Shown: positions 51,857 to 60,575 of the stretch, piece by piece
Layout: each line of letters starts with the position of its first letter
Position numbering within the stretch: position 1 is the stretch's first letter
NCBI RefSeq assembly: GCF_009827545.1
Contig: NZ_WTYS01000001.1
Location: 2,257,772-2,321,771 of the forward strand
DNA length: 64,000 nt
Direction: 5' to 3'
Source of the DNA: Pontixanthobacter gangjinensis
GTDB taxonomy: Bacteria; Pseudomonadota; Alphaproteobacteria; Sphingomonadales; Sphingomonadaceae
The notes under the pieces: model-generated
Told to the model about the DNA's origin: nothing
The model's database searches: none
The model's input: the letters and a program-made list of their open reading frames with translations, nothing else
Program-made: the position numbers and the translations under genes

Positions 51857-52231
51857 ATGGCTATTGCAAGAATCGAACATACAAATTTGACGGTCACTAA
51901 CCCGCAACGCAGCGCCGAACTCTTCATGAGATTGTGCGGCTGGCACATCCGATGGGAAGGCCCTTCGATGGGCGACGGGTACACCGTCCATGTGGGTAGC
52001 GATACAGATTATCTAGCGCTCTACACCAACGATACGATCAAGGGCGATTTCACCAAAGGCCAACCGATCAACCATGTTGGGATACAGGTGGACGACCTGG
52101 CCGAAGCCCGAAAAATCGTGGAAAAAGCCGGGCTCAAACCCTTCAGTGAAGGCACCTATGAACCTGGTCCAAGCACTTTCTATTTCTTCGACTGGGATGG
52201 GATTGAATTCGAGATAGTCAGTTACGGATAA
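51857..52231 (+). CDS. VOC-superfamily protein (glyoxalase/dioxygenase fold)
   Basis: The 124-residue protein has the vicinal-oxygen-chelate fold: IARIEHTNLTVTNPQRSAELF at the N-terminus, PINHVGIQVDDLAEARKIV, and FYFFDWDGIEFEIVSYG with a Glu near the C-terminus. A metal site of His (IEHTN), His (INHVG) and Glu is plausible. Such proteins include glyoxalase I, ring-cleaving dioxygenases and antibiotic-resistance proteins. Its promoter carries the SoxR box, so it is probably induced by redox-cycling compounds and may act on such compounds or their products. GGAAGGA precedes the ATG. Confidence 0.88.
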   Translation: MAIARIEHTNLTVTNPQRSAELFMRLCGWHIRWEGPSMGDGYTVHVGSDTDYLALYTNDTIKGDFTKGQPINHVGIQVDDLAEARKIVEKAGLKPFSEGTYEPGPSTFYFFDWDGIEFEIVSYG

Positions 52232-52346
52232 ACAGGTTTCGCCTCATTCGACACATAACCAGCAGCGATACGAAAAATGTCAATTCATCGTTTCCAAGGC
52301 CCGGTGACTCTGTATGACGGTCACATAATTTCAAAGGGAAACCGCA

Positions 52347-53612
52347 ATGATGAAATTCTCCCACCTCCTTGGCACAGTTTCTCTGGCCTTCGCCGCCAGC
52401 CCTGCGCTTGCCGAGACAACCTATGTCACTGCGGACAGGATGCTCGATGTCGAAACGGGGCGTTACATTGAAGCTCCGCTGATTACCGTCATCGATGGCA
52501 AAATTTCTGCGGTCGAGGCCAGCGTTGCCGCCCCCGACGGAGCAAAAACCATCGATCTGGCCGGTTATACATTGCTGCCCGGACTCATAGATATGCATGT
52601 ACACCTCGACGGAAGGCCCGAATATGGCGGGTATTCCAGCTTGCAATTCTCAGACCGATTTTGGACGGTAATCGGCGTAAGCAATGCCGCGAAAATGCTA
52701 GGTGCAGGCTTTACAACAGTCCGCAATCTGGGGGCCGTTGATTACAACATCGCCGGGCTGGACCAAGCAATCGAGGCCGGTTGGGTACAGGGTCCGCGTA
52801 TCGTTAATGCTGCCCACGCACTGGGCGCGACGGGCGGTCATTGTGACCAGACATTCTTGCCGCCCAGTTTCGCGGCGAAGAGCCCTGCGGCTGGCGACGG
52901 CCCCGATCAACTGCGTCAGCGTGTACGTGAGCAGCGTAAATATGGCGCAGAAGTGATCAAAGCCTGCGCAACTGGCGGTGTGTTTTCACGCAATACTGAA
53001 CCCGGCGTCCAGCAACTTCGTCTCGAAGAATTGACCGCGATCGCCGATGAGGCTCATTTTTGGGGCTTGAAAGCTGCTGCTCACGCGCATGGCGCAGAAG
53101 GGATAAAGGCGGCGATACTCGGGGGATTCGACACAATCGAGCACGCCAGCTTTATTGATGATGAAGGCATACGTCTGGCAAAGGCGCGCGGAACCTTTTT
53201 GAGCATGGACATCTTCAATACCGAATACACCTTGTCGCAAGGCGAAGCGAATGGGGTGCTGGAAGAAAATCTGGCGAAAGAGCGCTTGGTTAGCAAAGCC
53301 CAACGCGACAATTTCCGCAAAGCAAATGCCGAGGGCGTCAGAATGGTTTTTGGCAGCGATGCCGGCGTAATGCCGCACGAGGACGTGGGCGGTCAGTTCG
53401 GCATAATGGTCGAATATGGAATGACACCAATAGCCGCCATCCGTGCTGCGACCGTCAATGCCGCCGAGGCATTGGGGCAAGAAGGCGAGGTCGGTGTCAT
53501 TAAGCCCGGCGCTTGGGCGGATATAGTCGCCGTTGATGGTGATCCGCTGGCAAACATAGGCGAGCTGGCCGATATCGATGTGGTCATCAAAGGCGGCGAA
53601 CGCGTGAAATAA
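52347..53612 (+). CDS. secreted amidohydrolase (Xaa-Pro dipeptidase-like)
   Basis: The 421-residue product has a signal peptide (cleavage likely after SPALA) and an amidohydrolase TIM-barrel. Metal ligands are in IDMHVHLD (HxH), EVIKACATGG (carbamylated Lys), AAHAHG and IEHAS (His), and VFGSDAG (Asp). The pattern fits subtype I binuclear amidohydrolases, several of which hydrolyse acyl-Xaa dipeptides. It is a second, separate member of the superfamily in this window (the other is at 18274). AAAGGGAAACCGCA precedes the ATG. The upstream SoxR promoter ends before it, so co-transcription with the VOC gene is uncertain. Confidence 0.9.
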   Translation: MMKFSHLLGTVSLAFAASPALAETTYVTADRMLDVETGRYIEAPLITVIDGKISAVEASVAAPDGAKTIDLAGYTLLPGLIDMHVHLDGRPEYGGYSSLQFSDRFWTVIGVSNAAKMLGAGFTTVRNLGAVDYNIAGLDQAIEAGWVQGPRIVNAAHALGATGGHCDQTFLPPSFAAKSPAAGDGPDQLRQRVREQRKYGAEVIKACATGGVFSRNTEPGVQQLRLEELTAIADEAHFWGLKAAAHAHGAEGIKAAILGGFDTIEHASFIDDEGIRLAKARGTFLSMDIFNTEYTLSQGEANGVLEENLAKERLVSKAQRDNFRKANAEGVRMVFGSDAGVMPHEDVGGQFGIMVEYGMTPIAAIRAATVNAAEALGQEGEVGVIKPGAWADIVAVDGDPLANIGELADIDVVIKGGERVK

Positions 53613-53619
53613 TGCGCAG

Positions 53620-54240
53620 CTAAAACAGTTGCGTTTGGCTGCTGCGGGTCCAAGGATCTCCCGTGCGGTCAATAGTCAAATCACCCGCCCAAGGCGTGCA
53701 CAGCTCCAAGGCGGCAGCGGGATCACCCATGAGCCAATCTGCGTAATTTTCCGGCGCGAGCAACACCGGCATCCGGCTATGAACTTCAGCAGCTACTCCA
53801 GCCGCTTCGGTCATCACCATCGAATAGACATCTCCCCATTCGTCACTACTGCGCCAGATACCTGCGCATGAAAATTGATCGGCGCCCGGAACAGACAACC
53901 AGGTCCGCGTCATTGCTCCTCTGGGACCTTGTGCCTCTGCCCATCCGGTCAAGGGAATCAGGCAGCGGCGCTTTTCAAAGCTAGAACGCCAGAAAAATCC
54001 GGAAAGCTTATCGCTCCGCGCATTGTTGACCGGCTTGGGCTTGAGCAACTGACCCTTCGTACCTTTACGTTGCAGCGGAAATCCCCATGCCATCGTGCGG
54101 ATTTGACCATCGGCCACCACCATGCCTGGATAACCGGGATAGATTTCTTGGCCAACATTGGCACCTTGCGCAGTATTCTCAACGCTGAACCATTTGGCCG
54201 CTTCGTCAGTGGTCCTGGTCATTCGGTAGAGGTTGCACAT
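53620..54240 (-). CDS. SOS response-associated peptidase YedK/HMCES family
   Basis: The 206-residue protein is a member of the YedK/HMCES (SRAP) family, which cross-links to abasic sites in single-stranded DNA. The catalytic Cys2 follows Met1 (MCNLYRMT). PVNNARSDKL carries the Asn/Arg active-site pair, LTGWAEAQ the Glu, and VHSRMPVLL the His. Length is typical. It follows ubiA by 6 nt on the same strand, so the two are probably co-transcribed, although their functions are unrelated. No LexA box search was possible. Confidence 0.92.
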   Translation of the reverse strand: MCNLYRMTRTTDEAAKWFSVENTAQGANVGQEIYPGYPGMVVADGQIRTMAWGFPLQRKGTKGQLLKPKPVNNARSDKLSGFFWRSSFEKRRCLIPLTGWAEAQGPRGAMTRTWLSVPGADQFSCAGIWRSSDEWGDVYSMVMTEAAGVAAEVHSRMPVLLAPENYADWLMGDPAAALELCTPWAGDLTIDRTGDPWTRSSQTQLF

Positions 54241-54246
54241 CGCCGA

Positions 54247-55185
54247 TCAAGCCCCGGCATTGCCGACCACAAAGCAGGCCGCTGCCATCAGAGCCCCCGC
54301 CCAGCGGTTAGCGCGGAACCGTTCGAGCGGATTTGCCGGATTATCGGGATCAAGCGTAACTACTTGCCATAGCAAATGCGCGGTAACGGGTAACAGCGTC
54401 AGCAATGCGACCCAATCATCGCGCAGGAGCCAAAATGCGAGTGCCCAAAGCGCGACGGCTCCGAGGTAAAATCCCGCCACTCCACTCTTCACGCTTTTTC
54501 CCAGGCGCAAAGCGGAAGAGCGAATGCCAACCAGCGCGTCATCCTCGCGATCTTGCAGCGCGTAAATTGTGTCGAATCCGATCACCCACAAAGCCGCTCC
54601 AAGATAGAGGGCAGCAAGGGCGTCAAGATTGTCGCTGCGCAGATGCGTCCACCCAACCAGCGCGCCCCATGTGAATACCAGTCCCAGCCAAGCCTGCGGC
54701 CACCAAGTGATCCGCTTCATAAATGGATAGGCTGCCACAAGAACCAGACTGCCGAGAGCCACGAATCGCGCCGTCCATTCCAACTGCAACAGAACAAGCA
54801 AACCGACGCTGCACAGCACAAGTAGCCAAATCCATGCTATCTTGCGGCTAACCCGCCCACTCGCAACCGGACGTGCAGCGGTTCGCGCAACTTGGCGGTC
54901 AAGGTCTGCATCGACAATGTCGTTGTAGACGCATCCTGCGCCGCGCATCGCAATACTTCCGAGTAGGAACCATAAGACCAACTGCCATTGGACACCCTGT
55001 CCCGCCAGCCAAACTCCCCAAGCGCAAGGCCAGAACAGCAGCCACCATCCAATGGGCCGGTCAAACCGCGCCAATTGCGCCAAATCTCGCGGGAACTGCG
55101 GCAGCCGTGCAATCAAACCGCGATGCTCGCTGTCGGGTACAATATCGGCGGCACGGCCCACGGGCGATTGCGGATGTTCAGTCAT
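54247..55185 (-). CDS. ubiA: 4-hydroxybenzoate polyprenyltransferase (UbiA)
   Basis: A 312-residue integral membrane prenyltransferase of ubiquinone synthesis, joining 4-hydroxybenzoate to a polyprenyl diphosphate. About nine TM helices are visible. The first Asp motif is NDIVDADLDRQVART (about residue 90) and the second is DTIYALQDREDD. Substrate may come from the polyprenyl synthase at 12.5-13.5 kb. Divergent from rsmE; ubiA-rsmE-gshA is a conserved neighbourhood in alphaproteobacteria. Confidence 0.96.
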   Translation of the reverse strand: MTEHPQSPVGRAADIVPDSEHRGLIARLPQFPRDLAQLARFDRPIGWWLLFWPCAWGVWLAGQGVQWQLVLWFLLGSIAMRGAGCVYNDIVDADLDRQVARTAARPVASGRVSRKIAWIWLLVLCSVGLLVLLQLEWTARFVALGSLVLVAAYPFMKRITWWPQAWLGLVFTWGALVGWTHLRSDNLDALAALYLGAALWVIGFDTIYALQDREDDALVGIRSSALRLGKSVKSGVAGFYLGAVALWALAFWLLRDDWVALLTLLPVTAHLLWQVVTLDPDNPANPLERFRANRWAGALMAAACFVVGNAGA

Positions 55186-55223
55186 ACTTGCATCCTACCG
55201 CGCACAAGGCCTAGTGAAAAGAC

Positions 55224-55994
55224 ATGCCTGCCACCCCCGCCTGGCCGCCAAGAAGCGCCCCCCGCCTGTTCATTGAGCAAAAGTTGGATGAAGGGATCAG
55301 CGTATCAATAGAAGGAAATCAAGCGCATTACCTGTCCAAAGTGATGCGGGTTTCGCCTGGCGATAGTGTAATCTTGTGTGATGATCAGTCCGGGGAATGG
55401 GCCGCCAGCGTTGAAGCATCAGGCAGACGATCCGTCGAATTGACGATATCCCGCCTATTGCGTCGGCGCGAACAAGTACCTGATTTCTGGTTATGCGCCG
55501 CTCTGCTGAAGAAGGACCGGTTCGATCTCGTCTTGGAAAAAGCGACTGAACTCGGCGTCCGCCGGATCGCCCCTCTCGTCACCCGGCGGTGCGTTGCAGA
55601 CAAGCTCAACGCAGACAGGGCGAAGTCAATAATCGTCGAGGCCGCCGAGCAATGCGCTAGAACTGCTCTGCCCGAACTTTCCCGCACGGTGAAGTTCGCC
55701 GAATTCGTTAAGGAATTTCCGGCTAATCGGACTCTGTTTTTTGCAGATGAAAATGGCGGCATAGATGCGGCAAAGGCGTTCTCGCAAACCGCCGGATCAG
55801 CCGCTTTGATCACCGGGCCAGAAGGCGGCTTCGACTATGCCGAGAGAGAAATGCTTTTGGCGTGCCCTAATGTGAAACCGATCACGCTTGGACCGCGAAT
55901 ACTGAGGGGTGAGACTGCAGCTTTGGCTGCGATCTCTCTCTGGATGGGAATCGCCGGGGACTGGCGGAATGAGGGAAAGAGTGATGAACAATAA
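55224..55994 (+). CDS. rsmE: 16S rRNA m3U1498 methyltransferase RsmE
   Basis: The 256-residue SPOUT enzyme methylates N3 of U1498 in 16S rRNA. The N-terminal PUA-like part has HYLSKVMRVSPGDSVILCDD. The catalytic knot has ATELGVRRIAPLVTRR, LITGPEGGFDYAEREM and ITLGPRILRGETAALAA, the SAM site. Start at ATG 55224. It lies 42 nt upstream of gshA, on the same strand. Confidence 0.95.
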   Translation: MPATPAWPPRSAPRLFIEQKLDEGISVSIEGNQAHYLSKVMRVSPGDSVILCDDQSGEWAASVEASGRRSVELTISRLLRRREQVPDFWLCAALLKKDRFDLVLEKATELGVRRIAPLVTRRCVADKLNADRAKSIIVEAAEQCARTALPELSRTVKFAEFVKEFPANRTLFFADENGGIDAAKAFSQTAGSAALITGPEGGFDYAEREMLLACPNVKPITLGPRILRGETAALAAISLWMGIAGDWRNEGKSDEQ

Positions 55995-56036
55995 TATCTC
56001 TGGTAAGGCGCGGCGCGGTTGCCTAACGCGGCCTCT

Positions 56037-57407
56037 ATGAGCACGCGCGACACTTCCAAAAGCGAAGACCCGATCATCGAAAGCCGCGATCAATTGGTCG
56101 CGCCGATGCAAGCTGGCGAGAAACCGAAATCGGATTGGCGAATCGGCACCGAGCATGAAAAACTCGTCTATAAGCGCGACGACTTCCACGCTCCATCGCA
56201 TGACGAGCCCTGTGGCATTCGTGATCTGCTGCTGGCTTTGCAGGAATTCGGATGGAAGCCGGTTGAGGAAAATGGTCACGTAATCGCGATGAGCGGCGAT
56301 GACGGCACTGTCAGCTTGGAACCGGCCGGCCAGTTGGAACTGTCGGGTGCGCCGCTCGAAAATTTGCACCAAACCTGCGCCGAAACCGGTCGTCATCTTG
56401 AACAGGTTAAAGCCATCGGCGACAAGTGCGGCGTTGGCTTCCTCGGTCTTGGCATGTGGCCGGACAAGACTCGTGAAGAACTGCCGATAATGCCAAAAGG
56501 GCGTTACGATATCATGCTTCGGCACATGCCGCGTGTGGGCGACCTCGGCCTAGATATGATGCTGCGGACTTGCACTATTCAGGTCAATCTGGATTATTCG
56601 TCCGAAATCGACATGGCTAAGAAATTCCGTACCAGCCTGGCCCTGCAACCGCTCGCCACTGCCTTGTTCGCCAATTCGCCATTCACAGAGGGCAAGCCAA
56701 ACGGTTATCTCTCTTATCGCAGCCATATTTGGTCGGACACCGACCCGCACCGTACTGGAATGCTGCCGTTCGTTTTTGATGAAGATTTTGGCTATGAACG
56801 CTACGTCGATTACATGCTCGATGTGCCAATGTACTTTGTCTTCCGGGACGGGAAATATATTGACGCCGCCGGTCACAGCTTCCGCGATTTTCTGAAAGGC
56901 GAACTTGCTGTGCTACCAGGTGAGAAACCGCGCGAGGGAGATTGGTGGGACCACCTTTCAACCGCATTTCCTGAAGTTCGGCTGAAAAGCTTCCTTGAAA
57001 TGCGAGGTGCCGATGGCGGACCTTGGAGCCGCATTTGTGCCCTCCCCGCTTTCTGGGTCGGCATTCTATATGATCAAACCGCGCTCGATGCGTCGTGGGA
57101 TCTGGTCAAGGACTGGACCATGGAAGAGCGTGAGGAATTGCGTAACGCAGTGCCGAAACTTGCGCTCGACGCGCCAATACCCGGTGGCAGAATTCTGCGC
57201 GATCTTGCCAAAGAAGTGCTTGCAATCTCACGCGCCGGGCTAGCTTCCAGGGCTAGGCTCAACACCAGCGGGGACAATGAAACCGGATTCCTTGAAACGC
57301 TCGACGAGATTGTTGCCAGCGGCAAAGTGCCTGCCCAGCGTCTGCTCGATAGGTATCACGGAGAATGGGGCGGCGATATCAAGCGCATTTATAAATATAG
57401 CTTCTAA
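56037..57407 (+). CDS. gshA: glutamate-cysteine ligase (plant/alphaproteobacterial type)
   Basis: The 456-residue enzyme (from ATG 56037; a TTG at 56019 is in frame) belongs to the GCS2/plant-type glutamate-cysteine ligase family, the first step of glutathione synthesis. The active-site region is IGTEHEKLVYKRDDFHAP, with further motifs SLEPAGQLELSGAP and QVNLDYSSEIDMAKKFRTS. Length is typical of alphaproteobacteria. It follows rsmE by 42 nt and is followed by an ABM-fold gene 14 nt later. Confidence 0.93.
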   Translation: MSTRDTSKSEDPIIESRDQLVAPMQAGEKPKSDWRIGTEHEKLVYKRDDFHAPSHDEPCGIRDLLLALQEFGWKPVEENGHVIAMSGDDGTVSLEPAGQLELSGAPLENLHQTCAETGRHLEQVKAIGDKCGVGFLGLGMWPDKTREELPIMPKGRYDIMLRHMPRVGDLGLDMMLRTCTIQVNLDYSSEIDMAKKFRTSLALQPLATALFANSPFTEGKPNGYLSYRSHIWSDTDPHRTGMLPFVFDEDFGYERYVDYMLDVPMYFVFRDGKYIDAAGHSFRDFLKGELAVLPGEKPREGDWWDHLSTAFPEVRLKSFLEMRGADGGPWSRICALPAFWVGILYDQTALDASWDLVKDWTMEEREELRNAVPKLALDAPIPGGRILRDLAKEVLAISRAGLASRARLNTSGDNETGFLETLDEIVASGKVPAQRLLDRYHGEWGGDIKRIYKYSF

Positions 57408-57421
57408 CGGGAGAATATGCA

Positions 57422-57721
57422 GTGATTTTAGTAGCTGGAACTGTGAAACTTCCTGAAGATGGACTTGAGAAGCTCATACCGGCGGCAGCGGTGATGATTG
57501 CAGAAACCCTGAAAGAAGAGGGATGTATTCGTTACGCCTATGCGCAGGACATACTTGACCCCTCGATAATGCATGTGTCGGAGGCGTGGCGCGATCTCGA
57601 CGCGCTAATTGCGCATTCCACAGCCAAACATATGAAAGTGTGGAGCGCTGCAGTTAGTGAAGTGGGCGTGCTCGAACGTGACCTCAAACGGTATGACACC
57701 GATGAAGGCACAACGATCTGA
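57422..57721 (+). CDS. antibiotic biosynthesis monooxygenase-fold protein
   Basis: The 99-residue protein has a dimeric alpha-beta barrel (ABM) fold: ILVAGTVKLPEDGLEKLIPAAAVMI, EEGCIRYAYAQDILDP and MHVSEAWRDLDALIAHSTAKHMKVW. Such small proteins include monooxygenases and haem- or quinone-handling enzymes; this one has no diagnostic active-site residue. It starts with GTG 14 nt after gshA and is probably translated from the same transcript. Its stop (TGA, 57719-57721) abuts the convergent stop of the next gene within the palindrome TGATCA. Confidence 0.85.
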   Translation: MILVAGTVKLPEDGLEKLIPAAAVMIAETLKEEGCIRYAYAQDILDPSIMHVSEAWRDLDALIAHSTAKHMKVWSAAVSEVGVLERDLKRYDTDEGTTI

Positions 57722-59086
57722 TCACTCCGCAGGTTGGGGTATCTGATGCCGGGAAAGCAGCCGGCGCTTCAGCATCGTAAATCTGCGTGTAATCACACCA
57801 TTCTCTTCCATCCAAGCGTGGTACTCTCGGTATTTTTCGTCTTCCATCAGCAGATGCGCTTCCTCGGTTTTTGCGCGCCAGAAATAGATCGCGCTGACAC
57901 AACCAAGGAAGAAACTGTTTCGAATGACATCCACGAATGAATCGCTAGTCACAAGAAACGGCATAGTCGCGCACCACCAGAACAAATTTTTCGAGAGATA
58001 CGCCGGATGGCGAGTGAATCGATAGGGGCCATTGGTAATGACCCCGCGATAGGTCAAATTGGAGAAGCGGATGCCGAATGCAACCGTTGCCCAAGCATAG
58101 ATACCGGTCAGGATAATCAACCAAAAAGCCCATAGATAAAGCATCAGATTGTTATCCGCGAACCAATGCGTCCAACCCGGTGTATTCACCTCGTAAACTA
58201 GCATTCCAAGCTGGCCGTTGATGTTGTTGATAATGCCGTAGGCAACCGGCGGGTAGCACATTAGCGCAGCAACCCATCCAGCAAGGAACGGGTTGCCGCT
58301 GCGGATTTGTGCATCCAGCGGACGCACCGTAACCAGATAACCAACTGTGCCAATCTGCACATCAATTACAAAGAGCATCGTAATCAAGAACCAGCCAAAT
58401 CGAACCGGATCGTTGACGATGCCGGTTAAATCCGCATTCACGATTTCAAAAAAGCCACCCGGCAAGATTGATATCATGAAAGCGCCGAAAAAGGCTTTGA
58501 TAATCCAAGCGCGCCAGTGCTTCTTCACATCCTCGAAGTCGAATGCCTCGCTACCCAGCAGCATCGCACCGAAATGCCATGCATGATCGCGGGGTTTAAC
58601 CAAAACCCTGTCGAGCCAGACCACATAGGGTACGGAAAGCAAAAATAGCGGCACGGCGGCGAAACCAATAACGCCCATCGCAAACAGGTATTGTCCGTCC
58701 CAATACCACCGTGCGACACAGTAGAGGAAGCCGATGATCGCCCAGGTTGCATACAATCCGATCAGCTTTACCCGTGATATATCGAGAATATCGCCGATTT
58801 CTTTGGGATTGTCCCAATCGATACCAGTTGACGGGCGGCGGTGAACCTTTTCCACAAATACCGACCACAGGATCATGGGAACGCTGGTGAACAGAAGGGC
58901 AGCTAATGCAGCGTAAGGGCCTGACATCGGCTGCCTAGGCCCTGACAGGTCAAACGCCTCTGCAATGCCGGCGTAGTTGCGGCAGAATACGACCCAGCCT
59001 GCCAATCCAAGAAGACCGACTAGGCCTACGCCTGCGGAAACGTCGCTTTTCGGCAACGCCTTATTGTTGATGTCCGAACCGCTCAT
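57722..59086 (-). CDS. large multi-pass membrane protein with ICMT-like C-terminal domain
   Basis: The 454-residue protein has roughly ten TM helices. The C-terminal part carries the isoprenylcysteine carboxyl methyltransferase-like motif NGPYRFTRHPAYLSKNLFWW and the closing EDEKYREYHAWMEENG, which bind SAM in that fold. The N-terminal two-thirds is an extra membrane region (EKVHRRPSTGIDWDNPKEIGDI, RVLVKPRDHAWHFGAM between helices) not found in small ICMT proteins. It may methylate a lipid, quinone or peptide substrate; none can be named. Monocistronic as far as seen. Confidence 0.85.
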   Translation of the reverse strand: MSGSDINNKALPKSDVSAGVGLVGLLGLAGWVVFCRNYAGIAEAFDLSGPRQPMSGPYAALAALLFTSVPMILWSVFVEKVHRRPSTGIDWDNPKEIGDILDISRVKLIGLYATWAIIGFLYCVARWYWDGQYLFAMGVIGFAAVPLFLLSVPYVVWLDRVLVKPRDHAWHFGAMLLGSEAFDFEDVKKHWRAWIIKAFFGAFMISILPGGFFEIVNADLTGIVNDPVRFGWFLITMLFVIDVQIGTVGYLVTVRPLDAQIRSGNPFLAGWVAALMCYPPVAYGIINNINGQLGMLVYEVNTPGWTHWFADNNLMLYLWAFWLIILTGIYAWATVAFGIRFSNLTYRGVITNGPYRFTRHPAYLSKNLFWWCATMPFLVTSDSFVDVIRNSFFLGCVSAIYFWRAKTEEAHLLMEDEKYREYHAWMEENGVITRRFTMLKRRLLSRHQIPQPAE

Positions 59087-59161
59087 GCCTGCTCGGTTAA
59101 CGCAAAACGGTTAATTCGGCGGAAACTTCCTCACAGCTTTTAAAATATCAGTATGAGAACC

Positions 59162-60511
59162 TTACCGATATGCGTGAATTGTACCGCCATCATCGAGTAT
59201 ATACATCGTTTGATTGGCAACAATTGGAGCCAAGGAAACCGGCGTTTTCAAATCGCGATAAAGCGATGCCGATCCTTCGCTGGTGCTGAGTTTGTATATT
59301 TCGCCCTCACTACTTGCAACCCAAAGGTTGTTTCCGGCAAGAACTGGCCCGGTCCAGAAAATCGGACCCTTCTTATCCTTGGCATCACGAAATTGAGCAA
59401 GCTGAGTGATCCAGCGAATTTTCCCAGTCGCACGCGCAATCGCAAGCAATCGCGCATCGTCAGTCAACGCAAAAATCCATTCGCCTGCAATTGCGGGAGT
59501 GGAGATACCAGCAACGCGAATTTCCCAAATTCGCTGCCCGGTGACCAATTCATAAGCTGCCATCCGACCACCTTGACCGAGTGCATAGACACGGCCTTGT
59601 TCGATAATCGGGTCGGCATCAATATCGTTGAGCGCACCAACTTCGGTCGAAATTGATGTTCGCGCCAAAGCGTCGGCCCACAATACCCGGCCATTTTCAT
59701 AACGGTAGGCCGCCAGTTCGCCCGAACTGTAGCCAGCAATAACGCTGCCCTGCCCGGCTGCAGGTGCAGCTACTCCAAATACACCAGCTTGCGATGCAGA
59801 GCCAGATTCCTGCCACTGGATCGAACCATCCGCGACATTGAGCGCGAAAATCTGATTATCCTGCGTCATTACAAAGGCTGCGTTGAAAGCCACGGTCGGA
59901 GAACCGCGAAGCGGGCCGGCAGGACGCACTTTCCAAATTTCTGTACCCGTAGCTGCGTCTAGCGCCGCGACTTCGCCAATACCATTGGTTACATATACAC
60001 GGCCACCATTATAGGTCGCGCCACCGCCGAATGCAGAACCCTGCAGATCATCGGCAACTTTCATCCGGTACGACCAACGCCGAGCGCCTGTTTGCGCATC
60101 CATCGCGTGGACAACGCCGTCAGTATCAACCGCGACCAGCAGACCATCACCAACAACAGGGGAAGCAGCAAGACGGCGGCGGTTGCTAGAACCCGCGATT
60201 TGCGCTGTCCAAACTTGCGTCGGATTATCTGCCAGCATTACATGGCCGTTAGACTTGCTGGCATTGCCGCCAGCTTGCGCCCACTCTGTATTTAATTGCG
60301 GCGGTGGCAGAACAACTGAAATTGCCGCGAGTGACGAATCAACCGAAGCTCCACTTTCAATTTTGGACAAAACCGGAATGCGCTCACCAATAGTCGGCGT
60401 GGTCTTGGGACCCTTGCCACCAAAAAGCCCGCCGCTGCACGCTGCAAGTCCGCCTAAAAGGGAAAGGACTACCGCCGCGCGGCCGATGCTTGAAATGTTC
60501 TTAGCAATCAT
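59162..60511 (-). CDS. bamB: outer-membrane assembly lipoprotein BamB-like beta-propeller
   Basis: From ATG at 60511 the product has 449 residues; an ATG at 60538 is in frame. It has a lipoprotein signal (GGLAAC, Cys about residue 25), a spacer with Gly/Lys, and a PQQ-type eight-bladed beta-propeller with repeats such as VVAVDTDGVVHAMDAQTGARRW and VAALDAATGTEIWKV. BamB is the beta-propeller subunit of the BAM complex for outer-membrane protein assembly. It lies 64 nt after the TPR gene (yfgM-like) on the same strand, the classic arrangement. Confidence 0.9.
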   Translation of the reverse strand: MIAKNISSIGRAAVVLSLLGGLAACSGGLFGGKGPKTTPTIGERIPVLSKIESGASVDSSLAAISVVLPPPQLNTEWAQAGGNASKSNGHVMLADNPTQVWTAQIAGSSNRRRLAASPVVGDGLLVAVDTDGVVHAMDAQTGARRWSYRMKVADDLQGSAFGGGATYNGGRVYVTNGIGEVAALDAATGTEIWKVRPAGPLRGSPTVAFNAAFVMTQDNQIFALNVADGSIQWQESGSASQAGVFGVAAPAAGQGSVIAGYSSGELAAYRYENGRVLWADALARTSISTEVGALNDIDADPIIEQGRVYALGQGGRMAAYELVTGQRIWEIRVAGISTPAIAGEWIFALTDDARLLAIARATGKIRWITQLAQFRDAKDKKGPIFWTGPVLAGNNLWVASSEGEIYKLSTSEGSASLYRDLKTPVSLAPIVANQTMYILDDGGTIHAYR

Positions 60512-60575
60512 AGTGTCAGACTGTCCTGGTTCTCTCATTGGCTGGCAAGCCGGCCGTTCTCTATCTTGTGGCAGC

